This document shows, piece after piece, positions 8,156 to 20,500 of a stretch of 64,000 nucleotides of DNA. Both the position numbers and the translations under genes were made by a program. Source of the stretch: Hondaea fermentalgiana (lineage: Eukaryota; Sar; Bigyra; Thraustochytrida; Thraustochytriidae); NCBI GenBank assembly GCA_014084085.1, contig NPFB01000016.1, forward strand, positions 260,229-324,228. Reading direction: 5' to 3'. The notes under the pieces are model-generated. The model ran no database searches. It was given only the letters and a program-made list of their open reading frames with translations, and was not told the DNA's origin. Within the stretch, counting starts at the first letter, position 1; every line of letters starts with the position of its first letter.

Positions 8156-10495
8156 ATGACCAAGATGACGGTGGCCCTGGTGCTGGCAGGCGTGGTGGAC
8201 GCGGCGCTCATGAGCGCGCTGGCACGCGACTCGGACCTGCAGCCCGATGACTACGCATGGGAAACCTCGGTGCTGGACGTGATCATTCTCGCGTGGGTCC
8301 GTGCCGCAGCGCTCGCGGTCGCGGCGTGCTGGTGTAGCGTCGCCACAGGCCGAGGATTCTCGAGAGCGACCCACGCAGGCGTAGCGATTCTGATCCTCTA
8401 CTTGGTTGGCTGCAGCATTACGAGCGTCGTCAAACTCGCCACTGCACACAAGCTACATGGCGCCCAGGCGCAAGTCCATGCAATGCTCTGGATCGGCCTC
8501 ATTCTACCGTTCGTGGAACTGGGCCTCCTTGTAGCGACACGCTTGAGCGGAAACCCTGGTGGCCCCAAAGTGGGCGAGGCCTCCAGAGATGAGAATGGCG
8601 CTCTGAGCGAGTCCGAAACAGGAAATGCTTTTGACTACGCCCAGCTTGGGCAAGGCGACGATCATTTGCATGGATCCGGAACTAGCTTTCGCCGTGTCAT
8701 CTCCTTGGCGTGGCCAGAGAGGTACCTCTTGACTATAGCCCTCATGTGTTTGCTCGTGAGCTCCGCATCAACTATGGTCGTGCCTGCACTCTTTAGTAAG
8801 CTCATTGAGCAGATTCTCGATACACAGACGGAGGACAAGCTCGACCAGACCGTGCTCCTCATGCTAGTCGTCTTTACAGTGTCGAGTGTGTTCACCACCT
8901 TTCGAGGCGCTCTTTTCAACATGAGTGGCGAGCGCTTGGTCGCACGCTTCCGGGTACGCGTCTTCGAGGCGATTCTCCGCCAGCCCATCAGTTTTTTCGA
9001 CGAAGAGAATAGTGGTGAGCTTCAGTCCCGTCTCAGCAGCGATACGCGCGTCATTCAGGACACGGTGACTTCGACAGTTTCCATGTCTTTGCGGTGGCTC
9101 GCCCAAGTCGTGGTGGGTCTCGTTATCCTTTTTGTGCTGAGCTGGAAGCTCACGCTCATCATGCTCTCCGTGGTCCCGGCATTGGCCATTGGCGCCCGCA
9201 TGTACGGCAGCTTCATAAGAGGCGTCTCCAAGCAATACCAAGACTCTCTTGGCAGCGCGGGCGAGGCCGCAGAGCAGGCGATAAGCTCGATCCGCACCGT
9301 TCGGTCTTTCTCCAAGGAGTCGTACGAGGTCGCTCGATACCGAGCACGCATCAAGGACTCTTACACATATGGTATCAAAAAGTCATGGGCCTATGGCATC
9401 TTCATTGGCATCATTGGACTCGGCGCCTACTATGCCGTTGCGCTGGTGCTCTGGTACGGTGGGCGGCAAGTTATTCGCCACGAGTCGGGCCTCACCGCTG
9501 CCTCGCTGCTTTCCTTTCTCATTTACACGATTTATCTGGCCGGGGCCCTCGGAGGTCTTTCGGGTCTGTACTCGCAGCTCATGGCTGCAGTGGGAAGCTC
9601 AGATCGCATGTTTGCCATCATCGACCGCAAGCCCGAAATTCATACGGATCGTACGCCCAATAGCGAGGAGGATGGTTTCGTTCCCTTGCCCGGCGAAACG
9701 ATTGTTGATTCCGACGCTGCGATCCGCCGCTCGGCTGACTTTAACGATGAGCTTCGTGGCAACGTGGTCTTCCACAACGTTTCCTTTGCTTATCCGTCGC
9801 GGAAGGACATCAAGGTTCTGCGTGACGTGTCCTTTACCTGTCAGCAAGGCCAGGTGACTGCTCTCGTAGGCGCAAGTGGAGGCGGTAAGAGCACAATCAT
9901 TAATCTGCTTCAGCGATTCTACGACCCGGATAGCGGTCACATTACCATTGCTGGGCAAGACTTGCGTCACATGAGCACGGTCAAGCTGCACAGGAACGTT
10001 GGCACTGTCTCCCAACAACCAACACTTTTTGCGATGTCGATTCGCGATAACATCACCTATGGTGTGCACCGGAAAGTGTCAGAGGATGAAATTGTGCATG
10101 CTGCCAAGGAAGCAAACGCGTACAACTTCATTTCAGGTTTTCCTGACGGCCTCGACACGCAGGTCGGCGAGCGTGGGGTCACTTTGTCGGGTGGCCAAAA
10201 CCAGCGTATTGCCATCGCGCGCGCGCTTCTTGCGCGCCCAAATGTCATTCTTTTGGACGAAGCCACTTCAGCCCTCGACGCCGAGAGCGAGCATCTCGTG
10301 CAGGAGGCGCTCGACCGCGTCATGGTCGGTCGAACCAGCATCACCATTGCCCATCGTCTGTCTACGATTCGTTCGGCCGCAATGATCCTGGTCATTTCGG
10401 ACGGAGTCATTGCAGAGCGCGGTACGCACGAAGAGCTCTCACGCAAAGACAACGGCCTCTACGCAACGCTGGTGCAACGCCAAATGCAAGCTTAA
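8156..10495 (+). CDS. TAP-like (ABCB) half-size ABC transporter
   Basis: 779 aa, one transmembrane domain followed by one nucleotide-binding domain, the layout of ABCB half transporters (TAP1/TAP2, TAPL/ABCB9, ABCB8/10). The N-terminus carries about four extra hydrophobic segments (residues ~1-135), as in the TMD0 of TAP and TAPL proteins. The core six-helix domain spans about 180-480 with the typical FFDEENSGELQSRLSSD and IRTVRSFSKE motifs. In the ATPase domain: Walker A GASGGGKST (about 572), signature LSGGQNQRIAIARAL (about 677), Walker B VILLDEATSALD (about 700), and the H-loop IAHRLST. All catalytic residues look intact. TAP-like members act as homo- or heterodimers and move peptides into the ER or lysosome; whether this one does is an inference from the TMD0 and overall similarity. 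It starts at the first ATG, shortly after an in-frame stop (TAG GAA ATG is close to it). Confidence 0.9.
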   Translation: MTKMTVALVLAGVVDAALMSALARDSDLQPDDYAWETSVLDVIILAWVRAAALAVAACWCSVATGRGFSRATHAGVAILILYLVGCSITSVVKLATAHKLHGAQAQVHAMLWIGLILPFVELGLLVATRLSGNPGGPKVGEASRDENGALSESETGNAFDYAQLGQGDDHLHGSGTSFRRVISLAWPERYLLTIALMCLLVSSASTMVVPALFSKLIEQILDTQTEDKLDQTVLLMLVVFTVSSVFTTFRGALFNMSGERLVARFRVRVFEAILRQPISFFDEENSGELQSRLSSDTRVIQDTVTSTVSMSLRWLAQVVVGLVILFVLSWKLTLIMLSVVPALAIGARMYGSFIRGVSKQYQDSLGSAGEAAEQAISSIRTVRSFSKESYEVARYRARIKDSYTYGIKKSWAYGIFIGIIGLGAYYAVALVLWYGGRQVIRHESGLTAASLLSFLIYTIYLAGALGGLSGLYSQLMAAVGSSDRMFAIIDRKPEIHTDRTPNSEEDGFVPLPGETIVDSDAAIRRSADFNDELRGNVVFHNVSFAYPSRKDIKVLRDVSFTCQQGQVTALVGASGGGKSTIINLLQRFYDPDSGHITIAGQDLRHMSTVKLHRNVGTVSQQPTLFAMSIRDNITYGVHRKVSEDEIVHAAKEANAYNFISGFPDGLDTQVGERGVTLSGGQNQRIAIARALLARPNVILLDEATSALDAESEHLVQEALDRVMVGRTSITIAHRLSTIRSAAMILVISDGVIAERGTHEELSRKDNGLYATLVQRQMQA

Positions 10496-10506
10496 CCGAC
10501 TGACCG

Positions 10507-10578
10507 AACGAAACGAAAGGAAAGGGAAGGGAAGGAAAGAAAAGAAAAAGAATAGAATAGAAAGTAAAGAAAAGAGAG
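10507..10578 (+). repeat. Polypurine tract between convergent genes
   Basis: An almost uninterrupted A/G stretch of about 70 bases built from GAAA, GGGAA and AAAG units. It lies just after the ABC transporter stop codon and before the 3' end of the convergent MLO-like gene. The remainder of the 389-bp interval (10496-10884) is AT-rich and holds no gene. Confidence 0.7.
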
Positions 10579-10884
10579 GCATTGGCAATCTCTCACGAGC
10601 TGGTAAAAAGCTTTTTCGACTTTTTCCTGGACATCTTCACGTAGCTTGGGAGTGTCAGCTATGACGAACAAGTCAGCGCGCCCAGGTTATACTCATTCAC
10701 AAGGTAATGACGATGTAACGGGTTGTTCTCTTGCTCTTCTCCATACTCATAGTCAAGCAAATCTGAGGAAAAAATTCGAAATTCCGTGACAAAACAAACA
10801 CACACCGTTAACACAGAGAAATATTTTCTTTAAGAAGTTCTACGGACAAAGGCGAAGGAGAGACTTGTTTCATTTGCCCACACA

Positions 10885-13041
10885 TCAGGCGTCTTCGAGA
10901 CGCGACTTGGGAAGTGCAAAAGGTAACAAAAGACCAAATTTAGCATCGCGAGCCACCGAGACGCGATCATGAAAAGTGCTCATCGCAGAAATAGAACCAT
11001 GCTCACTGTCGTTTCCACCCTCGGCATCAAAGCTCGTGGAAGAAGCTGCATAGGGAACGCTTCCATCGCTGCTCTCCCCGCCATCTTCGTCGTCGTCCTC
11101 CTCTTCGCTCTCATCATCCTCGTCTTCATCGATCACGCCTTGCATGAATGATGTCGACTTTGACCCGCGGCACTCGTCGGCATGATTGTCGATCTCGGAA
11201 GCCGGGATGCGCTCTCGGCACCGCGCGCACGGAACGTTGACTCCGCCGAAGCAGCGGGTGAACTTGGAAATCGAACGTCGATCCTTACGAATGAGGCGCT
11301 CCATGCCGTGCACGAGGAATTTACAGCGATCAAGCGTCAGTCCCCTTTCACAGTTGAGCGAACGCAGCACCATACGTAGACGAGCCGTCCTGAGGTGACG
11401 GCGGAAAGGCTGTTGCTCGAGCCCGGCTTGCAGTTGAAGGGGAGGCACAATGCCCTTGCGATGCTTATCGAGCACCGTGAAGAGTGCTGCTACGGCCTGC
11501 GAGCGCGTTTCAGGCGGAACCACGCCTTCAACGACGTAGAGGCCACGGAGCACAACCTCGGAGGTGTTGTAAAGGATATTGGCGAGGATATAGATGCTGT
11601 CGTTCGTATCCTTTTGATACATAAAGGTACCATCGATAACGTCGAGTGCCTCGCGGTCGACACGGGCCACCGCACTGAGAAGAGCATAGTCGCGCATTGT
11701 CCTGGGAATCATGAGGGTCACCTGGACAATGGCGAGCGCGAAAATGGCGGCAAGCACTGCAAGCCGCCAGCCAACAAAGAGATCGGCCTTGAACTGTGCA
11801 GCGACCAGAATGGTGAAACCGACCGCATAACCTTGAGCAAGAATCAAAATGCGAAATGCTTTGGTGAAGAGAAAAGCATACGCGAGGGGCAGAATATTTG
11901 TCGCTGTGTACGTGTTGACGTTGATTCTGTCCAGAATGATGTGCTGTGTCGCAAACTCTGAAGAAAAACGCATCTTGTCGTGTCCTTTGGCCTCTTCAAA
12001 AATCTCATCGAGACGAACTTCATCCGCGGTGAGCTGGCCCGTGGGGTCCATGATACTCGATTGTTCCTTGTCGTGAATTTCTTTTGCATAGGCGAGAAGG
12101 CGCTCGAGGTGATGCGATGACGGGGCGCCGGCCACGATACGAAGGAAACGAATGAGCCCCCACTTGATGAGTCTGTTCATCATGAGACACGATAAAAAGA
12201 GCAGGCCCATGATCGCCAGAATAAACTCCATTGAGGCGTCGAGGTCCAAGTAGGCGAGCTCGGGGTCCAGAGACTTGGCAACACCAAAACCAACAAGAAA
12301 GCAGAAGGCAAGAAATGCCCACGAATCCCAACCCAGCTTGAGTTCCTTGAGCACGCTGCGCGTAAGACTCCGCCGAAGGTACTTGCTAAAGTGAAAAGAC
12401 TCTGGAAGGTTGTTTCGATTGATGAAGTCGCGCCGAAGCACCCAAAGGTTCACCTTGTCCACGAGACGGCGCCGTTCGAAACGATAGAACGGGAGAAGGT
12501 ATCGCGCGATTCTGTGGCACATTGACTCTTGTGACGCCAATTGATGGTAACGCAACTCTAACTTATGCAGACCGTACGCGAAGGCGTCGTCCCAGAATAC
12601 CTTTGCAGATCGAAGCAAGATGGCCAACATTGCGTTGGTGAAAATGAAGGTGATACCCACGGTAAAGAGCCACAAATGAGCGAACTCAATCAGGTGCAGA
12701 TCGTTGATGGTGAGTCCGCGCGAGGCGTCCCGAATCACCATGATCGAGAATGAGATGATGCCTAATACGGTCAGCTCGCGATACATGCGACGCAAGATCT
12801 TGATGTTGGTGCGCTGCTCTCGGAACTGCTCTTCCAGGAAGGACATGAGGCCTTCGGTGGCGGCGCTCAGGATGCCCAAAATCGTCATCCACTGCAGCAG
12901 GAACGCCCAGCCGAACTGGACATGGGGCAATTCGAACCTGCACGCCCCGAGGCCTTCCTCCTCGCCCGAGCTGGCCGCCAGCGCTCGCGAGGCATGCTCC
13001 ATCGCCGCCGCCGCCAGCGCTCCGCCAGCTTCAGGGTGCAT
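10885..13041 (-). CDS. MLO-family seven-transmembrane protein with C-terminal zinc knuckle
   Basis: 718 aa from the ATG at 13039-13041 (MHPEAGG). The frame is open for 158 more codons upstream, but that part is low-complexity repeat sequence and is probably leader. About seven hydrophobic segments are visible. Several features follow the plant MLO pattern: FGWAFLLQWMTILGILSAATEG for the first helix with a basic loop after it; EFAHLWLFTVGITFIFTNAM followed by a K...W motif; then LRRDFINRNNLPESFHFSKY and LGWDSWAFLAFCF, matching the MLO DYxxLRxGFI...FDFxKYI...W segment. After the membrane region comes a CxxC...HxxxC motif (CARCRERIPASEIDNHADEC) and a very acidic Asp/Glu tail. MLO proteins in plants are calcium-channel-like plasma-membrane proteins. 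The zinc knuckle replaces the calmodulin-binding tail known from plants, so the function here may differ. Confidence 0.6.
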   Translation of the reverse strand: MHPEAGGALAAAAMEHASRALAASSGEEEGLGACRFELPHVQFGWAFLLQWMTILGILSAATEGLMSFLEEQFREQRTNIKILRRMYRELTVLGIISFSIMVIRDASRGLTINDLHLIEFAHLWLFTVGITFIFTNAMLAILLRSAKVFWDDAFAYGLHKLELRYHQLASQESMCHRIARYLLPFYRFERRRLVDKVNLWVLRRDFINRNNLPESFHFSKYLRRSLTRSVLKELKLGWDSWAFLAFCFLVGFGVAKSLDPELAYLDLDASMEFILAIMGLLFLSCLMMNRLIKWGLIRFLRIVAGAPSSHHLERLLAYAKEIHDKEQSSIMDPTGQLTADEVRLDEIFEEAKGHDKMRFSSEFATQHIILDRINVNTYTATNILPLAYAFLFTKAFRILILAQGYAVGFTILVAAQFKADLFVGWRLAVLAAIFALAIVQVTLMIPRTMRDYALLSAVARVDREALDVIDGTFMYQKDTNDSIYILANILYNTSEVVLRGLYVVEGVVPPETRSQAVAALFTVLDKHRKGIVPPLQLQAGLEQQPFRRHLRTARLRMVLRSLNCERGLTLDRCKFLVHGMERLIRKDRRSISKFTRCFGGVNVPCARCRERIPASEIDNHADECRGSKSTSFMQGVIDEDEDDESEEEDDDEDGGESSDGSVPYAASSTSFDAEGGNDSEHGSISAMSTFHDRVSVARDAKFGLLLPFALPKSRLEDA

Positions 13042-13098
13042 GCTCGCTCCCGAGGCGCGCGTGCCTGCCTGTCTGTCGCCCGAGCGCTCCCAGCGAGG

Positions 13099-13194
13099 TG
13101 CAAGCAAGCAAGCAAGCACGCACGCACGCACGCAAGCAATCGAGCGAGCGAGCGAGCGATCGAGCACGCACGCACGCACGCACGCAAACGGCGA
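13099..13194. repeat. Tetranucleotide repeat tract upstream of the MLO-like gene
   Basis: Successive blocks of GCAA, GCAC, GAGC and again GCAC units, about 95 bp, directly upstream of the chosen start of the MLO-like gene. It explains why both strands are open in several frames here with Arg/Ala/Cys-rich nonsense translations. Confidence 0.8.
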
Positions 13195-14580
13195 CGCCGC
13201 CAGTCCCTGCCCGCGCGAGCGAGGGCAATTCGATTTGGAGCTGGCGGCGCCTGCCTCGCCTGGGCACGCGCGTGCACGCGGAAGCAGCGGGGGGGCAGCC
13301 TGCGCGCGCACCCGCCCGCGTACCCTGGTGTGCACTAGGGGATGGATAAGGAGGGGGTAGGGAGGGGGAGCAGCAGGTGGTCCGGCGTGCCCCTGCATGT
13401 GCACGCGTGGATGGCGCTGGACAAGTCGCTGATTGAGGGGAAAGAAAGCAAGCGAGCGCGAGAAGGAAAGCGAGAGGAAGCGGTGGCGGTAAGCAAGCAT
13501 CTGCAAGGGCGGCAAAGAACGGAGGTGAAAGGACCGCGAGGGTCACCAAAGGTTGCCGAAGCTCTCGATCGCAAATACGCAAGGTGAGAGGCTCCCTTTA
13601 GCTTAGGAGGTTAGTATGAACCGTGAAGTTGGAAATCGTGACGGTCGTATAACACGGTGTTCACTATGCCCTCCTCTTCGTATCATGTCTTGAATCGTAC
13701 AACAAAATGTTTCTCGCGGCATAGGGATTTCTTGCGTTAGAACCAGGGCCGATCTCGAGTAGGTCTATGATAAAGGCGAAGTGCTTGGAGGCAGTATGCA
13801 AACTGACCACGCCACACATCTCAAAGACTTCGGAACGCTTTGGTCCTCGGTGGACTCGGAGGCGCACTCAGCCCGGTATTAACATGCGTCTACCTTTTTT
13901 ATTATAGACAAACAATCATGCCAAGAGATCAAAAGAGAGGTTCGGACTTTTGCGACGATTCATTCTCGCGACGACTGTGAAAATTGACAGATTTGATCGG
14001 CACATGGAGCAGACAAATCATCATTTCTATGTGTGGGTGATGGAAAGTCCTCATCAGCAAAGCCAATGAAACATGCTTCTTTCTGCTACTTTCAGAAGAA
14101 AGAATGACAATTGTTGTGCTGTAGCTACAATGCGTGTCGCCGGTACGAGTCGCTCGACCCTTCGGTCCTGCTGTCGTGTGCGCGTGATGAACGCTCGGCT
14201 AATACGAGTGCCTTTGTGCTGACTATGCTTCTCGATATACTTTTCATTGCCCCTCCATGGCGAGGCGACTTTCTTTACAATGGAAGAAAGGAAGCGAAGA
14301 GGATGAGAGGGTCGCCTGCGAGTATTCCATGTGAGAAAATGACGTCGTAGACGGTCTGTGTCTTTTTTAGATTAGAAAAAAAATAAGACCACTGCTGCCC
14401 GCTGACAAAGTGGACGAAAACGTGCTTCGAGTCTTTTGAAAAAATGACATAGTACGAGCACGAAGAAGCCTGGCGCAGCGTGGCGAGTCCTTTACGATTC
14501 GTCTCTGAGTCGTACATGTGTCTTAGATCTATGAATCTGCTGGCGACGATGCCTGCAGCTGCCCGATTCAAGACCTGTGG
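13195..14580. other. Intergenic region between divergent MLO-like and SZT2 genes
   Basis: About 1.4 kb between two divergently transcribed genes. The first ~380 bp are GC-rich, the remainder AT-richer. No open frame has credible protein composition and I see no RNA gene or mobile element. Both promoters must be in or near this stretch. Confidence 0.4.
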
Positions 14581-17500
14581 ATGCATCGCACAGAGGGGCT
14601 CTTTCTTGGAAAAGATTGCGATTTTGCCGAGTTTTGCCCTTTTGCCACCAAAGTCCAAAGATCGAGTGGGGCCGCAAGGTCTGCGATCATGATGCGCCAC
14701 AGCGCGGCCAGCGTGTCGTCGCGCGACAGCAGGCGCCGGCGGCGACAAGAGCAGGCGCCAGTGAGTTCCAGCGTTGACAGCAAAGCGGGTCGCGAAGCCG
14801 GCCTCCAACGCGAAAGCGCGCTCACGGGCGAAGGTGACGATGCTCGGGCTGGCCCTTCTGCGACGGCTGCGGAGCGCGAAGATGGCACGCAGCCCCAGCC
14901 CCAACCGCAGCAGCAACACCAGCAGCAGTCGCAACAGCAACACCAGCAGCACCAAACCCAGCAACAACAGGAAGGAAAGCAGGTCGACCCAAGCGATGCC
15001 GCCTCTGTTGCGTCTGGCTCCACCCTCCTGTCCTCGTCAACGTTTGGTCGAAAAGCTCGTAAAGCCCCAAACTCCAGCCCAGCACGCGAAGTTCTTGTTT
15101 GTGCAGAGTCTTTCACAGTCAATGAAGCAGCTTGTCGCGCTCTTCTCCAGCTCCGATATCTGGACGAACCTTGCATGGCAATCGAAAAGGAAGGAGGCCT
15201 GACTGTACTATCTGCAACAAATCGCGAGGGGGCCGTCATTACGCCTGCATCCGGCCGCTTCGCATCCATGATTCTCGTTGCATCAACACGGATCTGCTTC
15301 GTCTACAAACGGTACCATGTCGTCTTTGCGCTGGATGCCACGACCTCCATGTACACAGTAACGCTCCTTGGATCCCTTCGCAAAGCAGAGCCCGTGTACG
15401 CACTTCCAGGCGCTCAAGTCGTCCCAGTCATGTCAGTCATGCTGCAGGCCTTGCTGCAACCTATTCCCATGCCAACCCATCATGTCCTGCTTCGCCCATC
15501 GATCAAGGTCTCAGTGACGGTCCGCACAAGTACGCGCAAAGTCATGGATGACGAAACGCTTGCCGTCCTCGTGACCGCTGTACCACTTTCTGCCGAATCG
15601 CTTCCTCACATTCTCGAGCAATCGCGCGCTGGGCTGGATGCGCTCCTCCGTCCTGAAACCCACGGACCCAAACGACCGGATCGCACGTCTTCGACTTCGT
15701 CGCTGAGCACGTTGGCCTCTGCGCCCATTCGCTCACGGCATCTCGAGTCGCCGACTTCCTCTGACGCCCCCGAGGTAGGCCCCGTCACCTATAAAGATGC
15801 TCTCGAAGGCGCCTCGGGTATGAACGAAGCTGGCTCTGCACCAAGCGCGTCTTCGATACCTATCACCCGAAGCGGGCATCTCGATCTTGGCCCCGCGGCC
15901 ATGTCAACCAGCGCAGGGCTGTCTCTTGGAGGCGATACGGGCTTTTTCCGTCGTGCAGAACCTAGTGAACAGCATGATCCAGCCGACAGCGAAGATCAGG
16001 AAATTTCCCTTGTCGAGTTTCTCTCAGAAGCTATCGCAGCCGTGCAATTGCTCGAGCCGAGCGCCTGCCCGAGTATGGTTGTTATATCAGACGGCTCGCT
16101 GCCAGCGTTGCGAAGTGCCAGCGACGCATCAAATGACCCTGGGCTCTCTATCTTGCGGCGTCTTGACATCCCGGTCCACTTTGCCATTTTGGCCTCTGTT
16201 GAGAAGATCAGTAGTCCCTTTGGGAGCCTACCAGACTTCTCCGACCTGTTCTTTGCCGCTGCCCTGACAGGAGGCGCATGCTACGACATGAACTTTATTC
16301 GGGCTGTGCGCGAGGAGCTCGCTGCTCGCGCAAACGCAATGGCGGCGTCTGAAGACCGCGCTGCGCGTCGTGGGACGCGGCGTCCTCGCCGTCGCGGACC
16401 AAAGAATCGATCTTCCTCGGCATGGTCATCTTTCTTTGAAGGGTTTGCGGAGGACCTTCCCCCGCAAAGACTCGCAGCAGTCGTCAATGCAGGGAAATTG
16501 GTTGTAGCCCTGCTATGTCGCTTTCACCAGCTCGACGACGCGCGGACGATCGCTCGGAGCCAGCCCCTCTTTCGTGCTCACGAGGGGCCGTCCGCAAACT
16601 ATAAATCGAGCGTCTCCGGATCTGGCTTTGGCAGACGCCGACCCTCCTTCTCCTCGGGGCCCTCGCAGCAGTTGACAACGAGACCGGGCGCTCCCCTTCA
16701 CCATCAGCATCGGTGGGGCTTGTCGCAGATCCATGATCAAGAACATCACGCCGTTGCTGCAACACGAGGTGATGAATTTTTGAGAATGCTTGGCGCCGAA
16801 GATGATGTACCCCCCCTGGCGATGAAACACGAGCAACGGGCGTTTAAAGACTCGGCCAGCAGCGCTTCTAGTGTTGCGGCGTCAAGCTTGCAATCCAGGG
16901 AATCGCGCAAAGAACCATTACGCGTTGTCATGGTACCCTTTTTCTCGAACGAAATCGAGTTTGCGGCCCTCGAGCCGCGTGTGTCAAAGCGCTCCATTGC
17001 GCGCGCCTTCGAGGCCATCCAAAACGCGTACCCGTGGCAGGGTCGCCCGCCAGCCTCGCCGACCGTTGTTCGCGAGCTAGTCGAGTACCGACTCTCGCGC
17101 ATCCGTGCAACCGAGGTCCTCGCGTGTCGACTCAAAGAAGGTTTCAGCTTGAAGCAGGCCCTTGTCGAGAAGCACGCCGTTTCCTTGCGCTTCGTGCTCA
17201 ACTATGCCCCTCACGTCACAATTATTTACGTCATGCACGTCTCGCGCTCTGCTCATTGCGAGGACGGACACCAACGCATCGCCGTGGTGAGTGTTCGTCT
17301 CGTCGCCACAGAAGCTTTTCACGCCCGTTTCTTTATGCTCCGGGAGAGGCTTGAGAGCGCTAGCAATCCGCATGACCGCGAGAACCTCAGCACATCGATC
17401 GAACTCCGCTTGCACCAGTACATCAATGCTATTGTGGAGGCGGACCGGGCCTTTGTCCACATCAGTGCTGCTCTCCGCGATCCACTCATGGGTCCACGCG

Positions 17501-20500
17501 CTCTTCTCGAGGTATTCGCGGCCGAACCTCTCTCTCGCTGGCATCGGTGGTTCCACGTTGAGTCATTTGATGTGTTAATGAGGCCCCCAACGGGGTCTCC
17601 CGCGACTGTCGAAGCCACGTTGAAAGAATGGGCAACCTTTATCGGTCGCGGGACCTCGTCCGAATCATCACCATCAGCATCACCTCAACCCTCCTCCTTT
17701 TCGGGACGCCCCACGCGCGGTGTTTTGCATGCTTCAAAACGTATCAATGGCGATTTCAGCACCGAGGGAGCGAGTTGCGCGCCAAATGCGGCTCCACTCG
17801 TGGCTTTGTGCAGATTTGTGCCCCTCTCCGAATTCCTGGGAACCGTACATGTGGCCTTGCCCATGGCAACGTCTGCTAGACATCGCGAAACGATCCTGCA
17901 GGACCTGCTCAGCCGTCTGGACTCGGTGATCCTCATGAAATTCTGGCATGGGGAGTGCTCCTTTGCAGAGCTTTGTCGTGTCTTGGTTTCGGTGCCATCT
18001 GCTGCGAGCATAGAGCACGGTCTCACATTGCCAACGACACGAATATTGGTGAAAAAGTTTGTTCACAAGCTGACGCGGACGTGGCCCATCATGAAACCAG
18101 GTCTCGCTCAGCACGTTGCGTCTTCCCTCGTGCGTGCCCGCATACGCGAAGGGTACGAGGTTGTTTCGAGCTCTTTTCCATTCAAGCAAGCTGCAGATGG
18201 CATGCTGGAGATCGCTGACAATCTCGTGAAACCAGAGCTGCAAGGCGACGCTAACTTTTGCAAGTTTGTACCCCTTGAACAAGGTGATCGCAATCAAGGC
18301 AAAGCCAACTGTCTCCTGCTGTACCACGTCTCTTTTACCGAGTACGAGGTCACTTCAAAGGTACTTTTGCAAGCGATGGACTTTCGCTTCAGGCCACAGC
18401 ACGCATTTGAAGCCCTTGATGCCGATCTTTTCAAGGAGTCCCTTCTTGCGCACTACCGATTGGTGGATGGCTACTTTGTGTCCACGTCGCTGGCCTTTCG
18501 GGAGATTCAGGCCTTTGCCGCAGACACCGAGACTCTCATGCCGTACATTAGCGCTCCACGTGTGCGCACAGAGTCTGCCATGGACCAACAAGATGCGAGC
18601 AACTCCAAGTCGAGCTGGGGCGTTGAGTGCGTCAAGGTGCAGGGGGGCGTCAATTCACTGTTGCAGTTTTCTTCACCAACCGTCAAGTCTTTCAGCGTCT
18701 TTCGCGTCAAGAACAATTCTCTCGCAAACGACGAGTTCTTCAAACTCATGCTCGAATCCGTCGCTGGAATCTCAGATGCCCGCCTTGTGGATGGTCAGAG
18801 GAGTTCCGATGATCTCGTCGCTCCCGCAGCGCAAGCAAGTCTCTATTTTGCCAAAGTGCTCAGCTCTACGCGCATTCTCGTCATGGTCTTGCCGGCGCTG
18901 CTGTCTCAGGCGTACGATTGCGGACCAACTCCGGCCGAATCGGCGTCAGAAAGTGCAAGCTGGGCCGACGCAAGCGCCTGCGACGATCAGCAGCAAAAAG
19001 GCGAAGAAGAAGGAAAAGCAACTGACGATGGCTGGGGTTCGCAGGCGTATTCGATTTCTTTTTACGAAGTTGACGTACGCAAGGTTGTCTTTCCAGGTGA
19101 GTTTGTGGCGCAAGAGCTTCGAGAGCTTTTCAGGTACCGGGACGCCGAGGACCTTGCAGAGGGAACGCCGACCCCACCCATGTCTGCGTTTGCATCGGAA
19201 GACACCGAGGCCTCAGGGCACCAAGGCGCAGAAGGCTTGGAGGGCATTGCCGAGGACTCGGAACGCGTCGCATCATCGGCTCTCGCGTCAGCCGAGGCCC
19301 AACTCTTTCTCACGCAAATCAAGGATGCCCACTTTTACAACATGATCGTCACCATCCATCGGATCTTTGATTCGACGGTGGTTGGAATGGAGGAACGTGC
19401 GAATCTCTTGCATACGGACGACATCGAGACGCTTCTACGCAAATGTCCCACGCACAAGGCTGAAGTTGATGCGACGGTGCTTCGAAGTATTCTTCATACG
19501 ACGCTGGGTCAGAGTCCATCGACCCCCGCTGAGGGACTCGCCCCGGAAAGCGCTCCTCCACCTCCAAATCAGACTGTGTCCGAGGTGGACGAACGTTTCG
19601 ACACCATCCTCAATGACTTCTTTCAGCCCATCAGCAAAACCTCATTCTATTACTTCGAGCCCAAGGGATCCCCTGAAATCCTCGAGAGCGATGTGGAGGA
19701 AGAAGAGGACGACGACGATGACCACGATGACCAAGATGATATGAACCTCGCAGGCAACGACGTCGAAGACATCTTACAAAATGGAGGCCGTCACCGTGCG
19801 AATCCTGCTGGCGGTGCGACAGGGCGCGGCGAGGAGGCTTTCACAACGCCTCACGTTCGTTATGCGGACTCACCGAGCGAGCACGCACGGGACCGGCGCG
19901 GAGCAATGCTCGCAAGAGTCACAGGCCTCGAGGACTGCTCGAACGCGCCTCCTTTTTTCTTTCGCATTTGCTGTACCTCGCGTGCCGACCGAGATAGACC
20001 AGACCCGAGTGAACTCGACAATCGTCCTACGCGTCTTGTTGACCAGCCGCATCCCGAGCCGCAAACGCACGAAGTGACTTATGAAATCGAGCGCGGGCGC
20101 ATCTGCGAGACGATCATGGAGACTCTTCACGCGGGGAATTCGAGCAATGTCTCCATCAACCTCATCTTCTGCACACTTCCAACGCATCCGCCGTCATCGC
20201 AACCTAAGACGGAGGCTCTCTGGCAGGAGCACTCCACGTATGCACCGCAGCATGCGTATCGAACGCAGCCTAACTCCAACGCTGAAGGTTTGTCTGGATT
20301 CGCGGAGCAGCCTTTGCAGTCTCAGGCTCCCCCGACTCCGACGAAGGAACTCTTTGCTCGGAAGCATCACGACTGGCAAAGGCGACGACGAGCTCCCGGC
20401 GGGCGCGATTCTTTTCTCTCCAAGTGGACTAAGGCTGTGCGAAAGAAGATCAAGTCGAGAATCAAAGCCATGGTGTCCTCCGCTGTTCTCGCATCTTTAC

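Noticed and set aside
12885..13360. Several frames on both strands near the MLO-like gene start
   Set aside because: Caused by GCAC/GCAA/GAGC tetranucleotide repeats.
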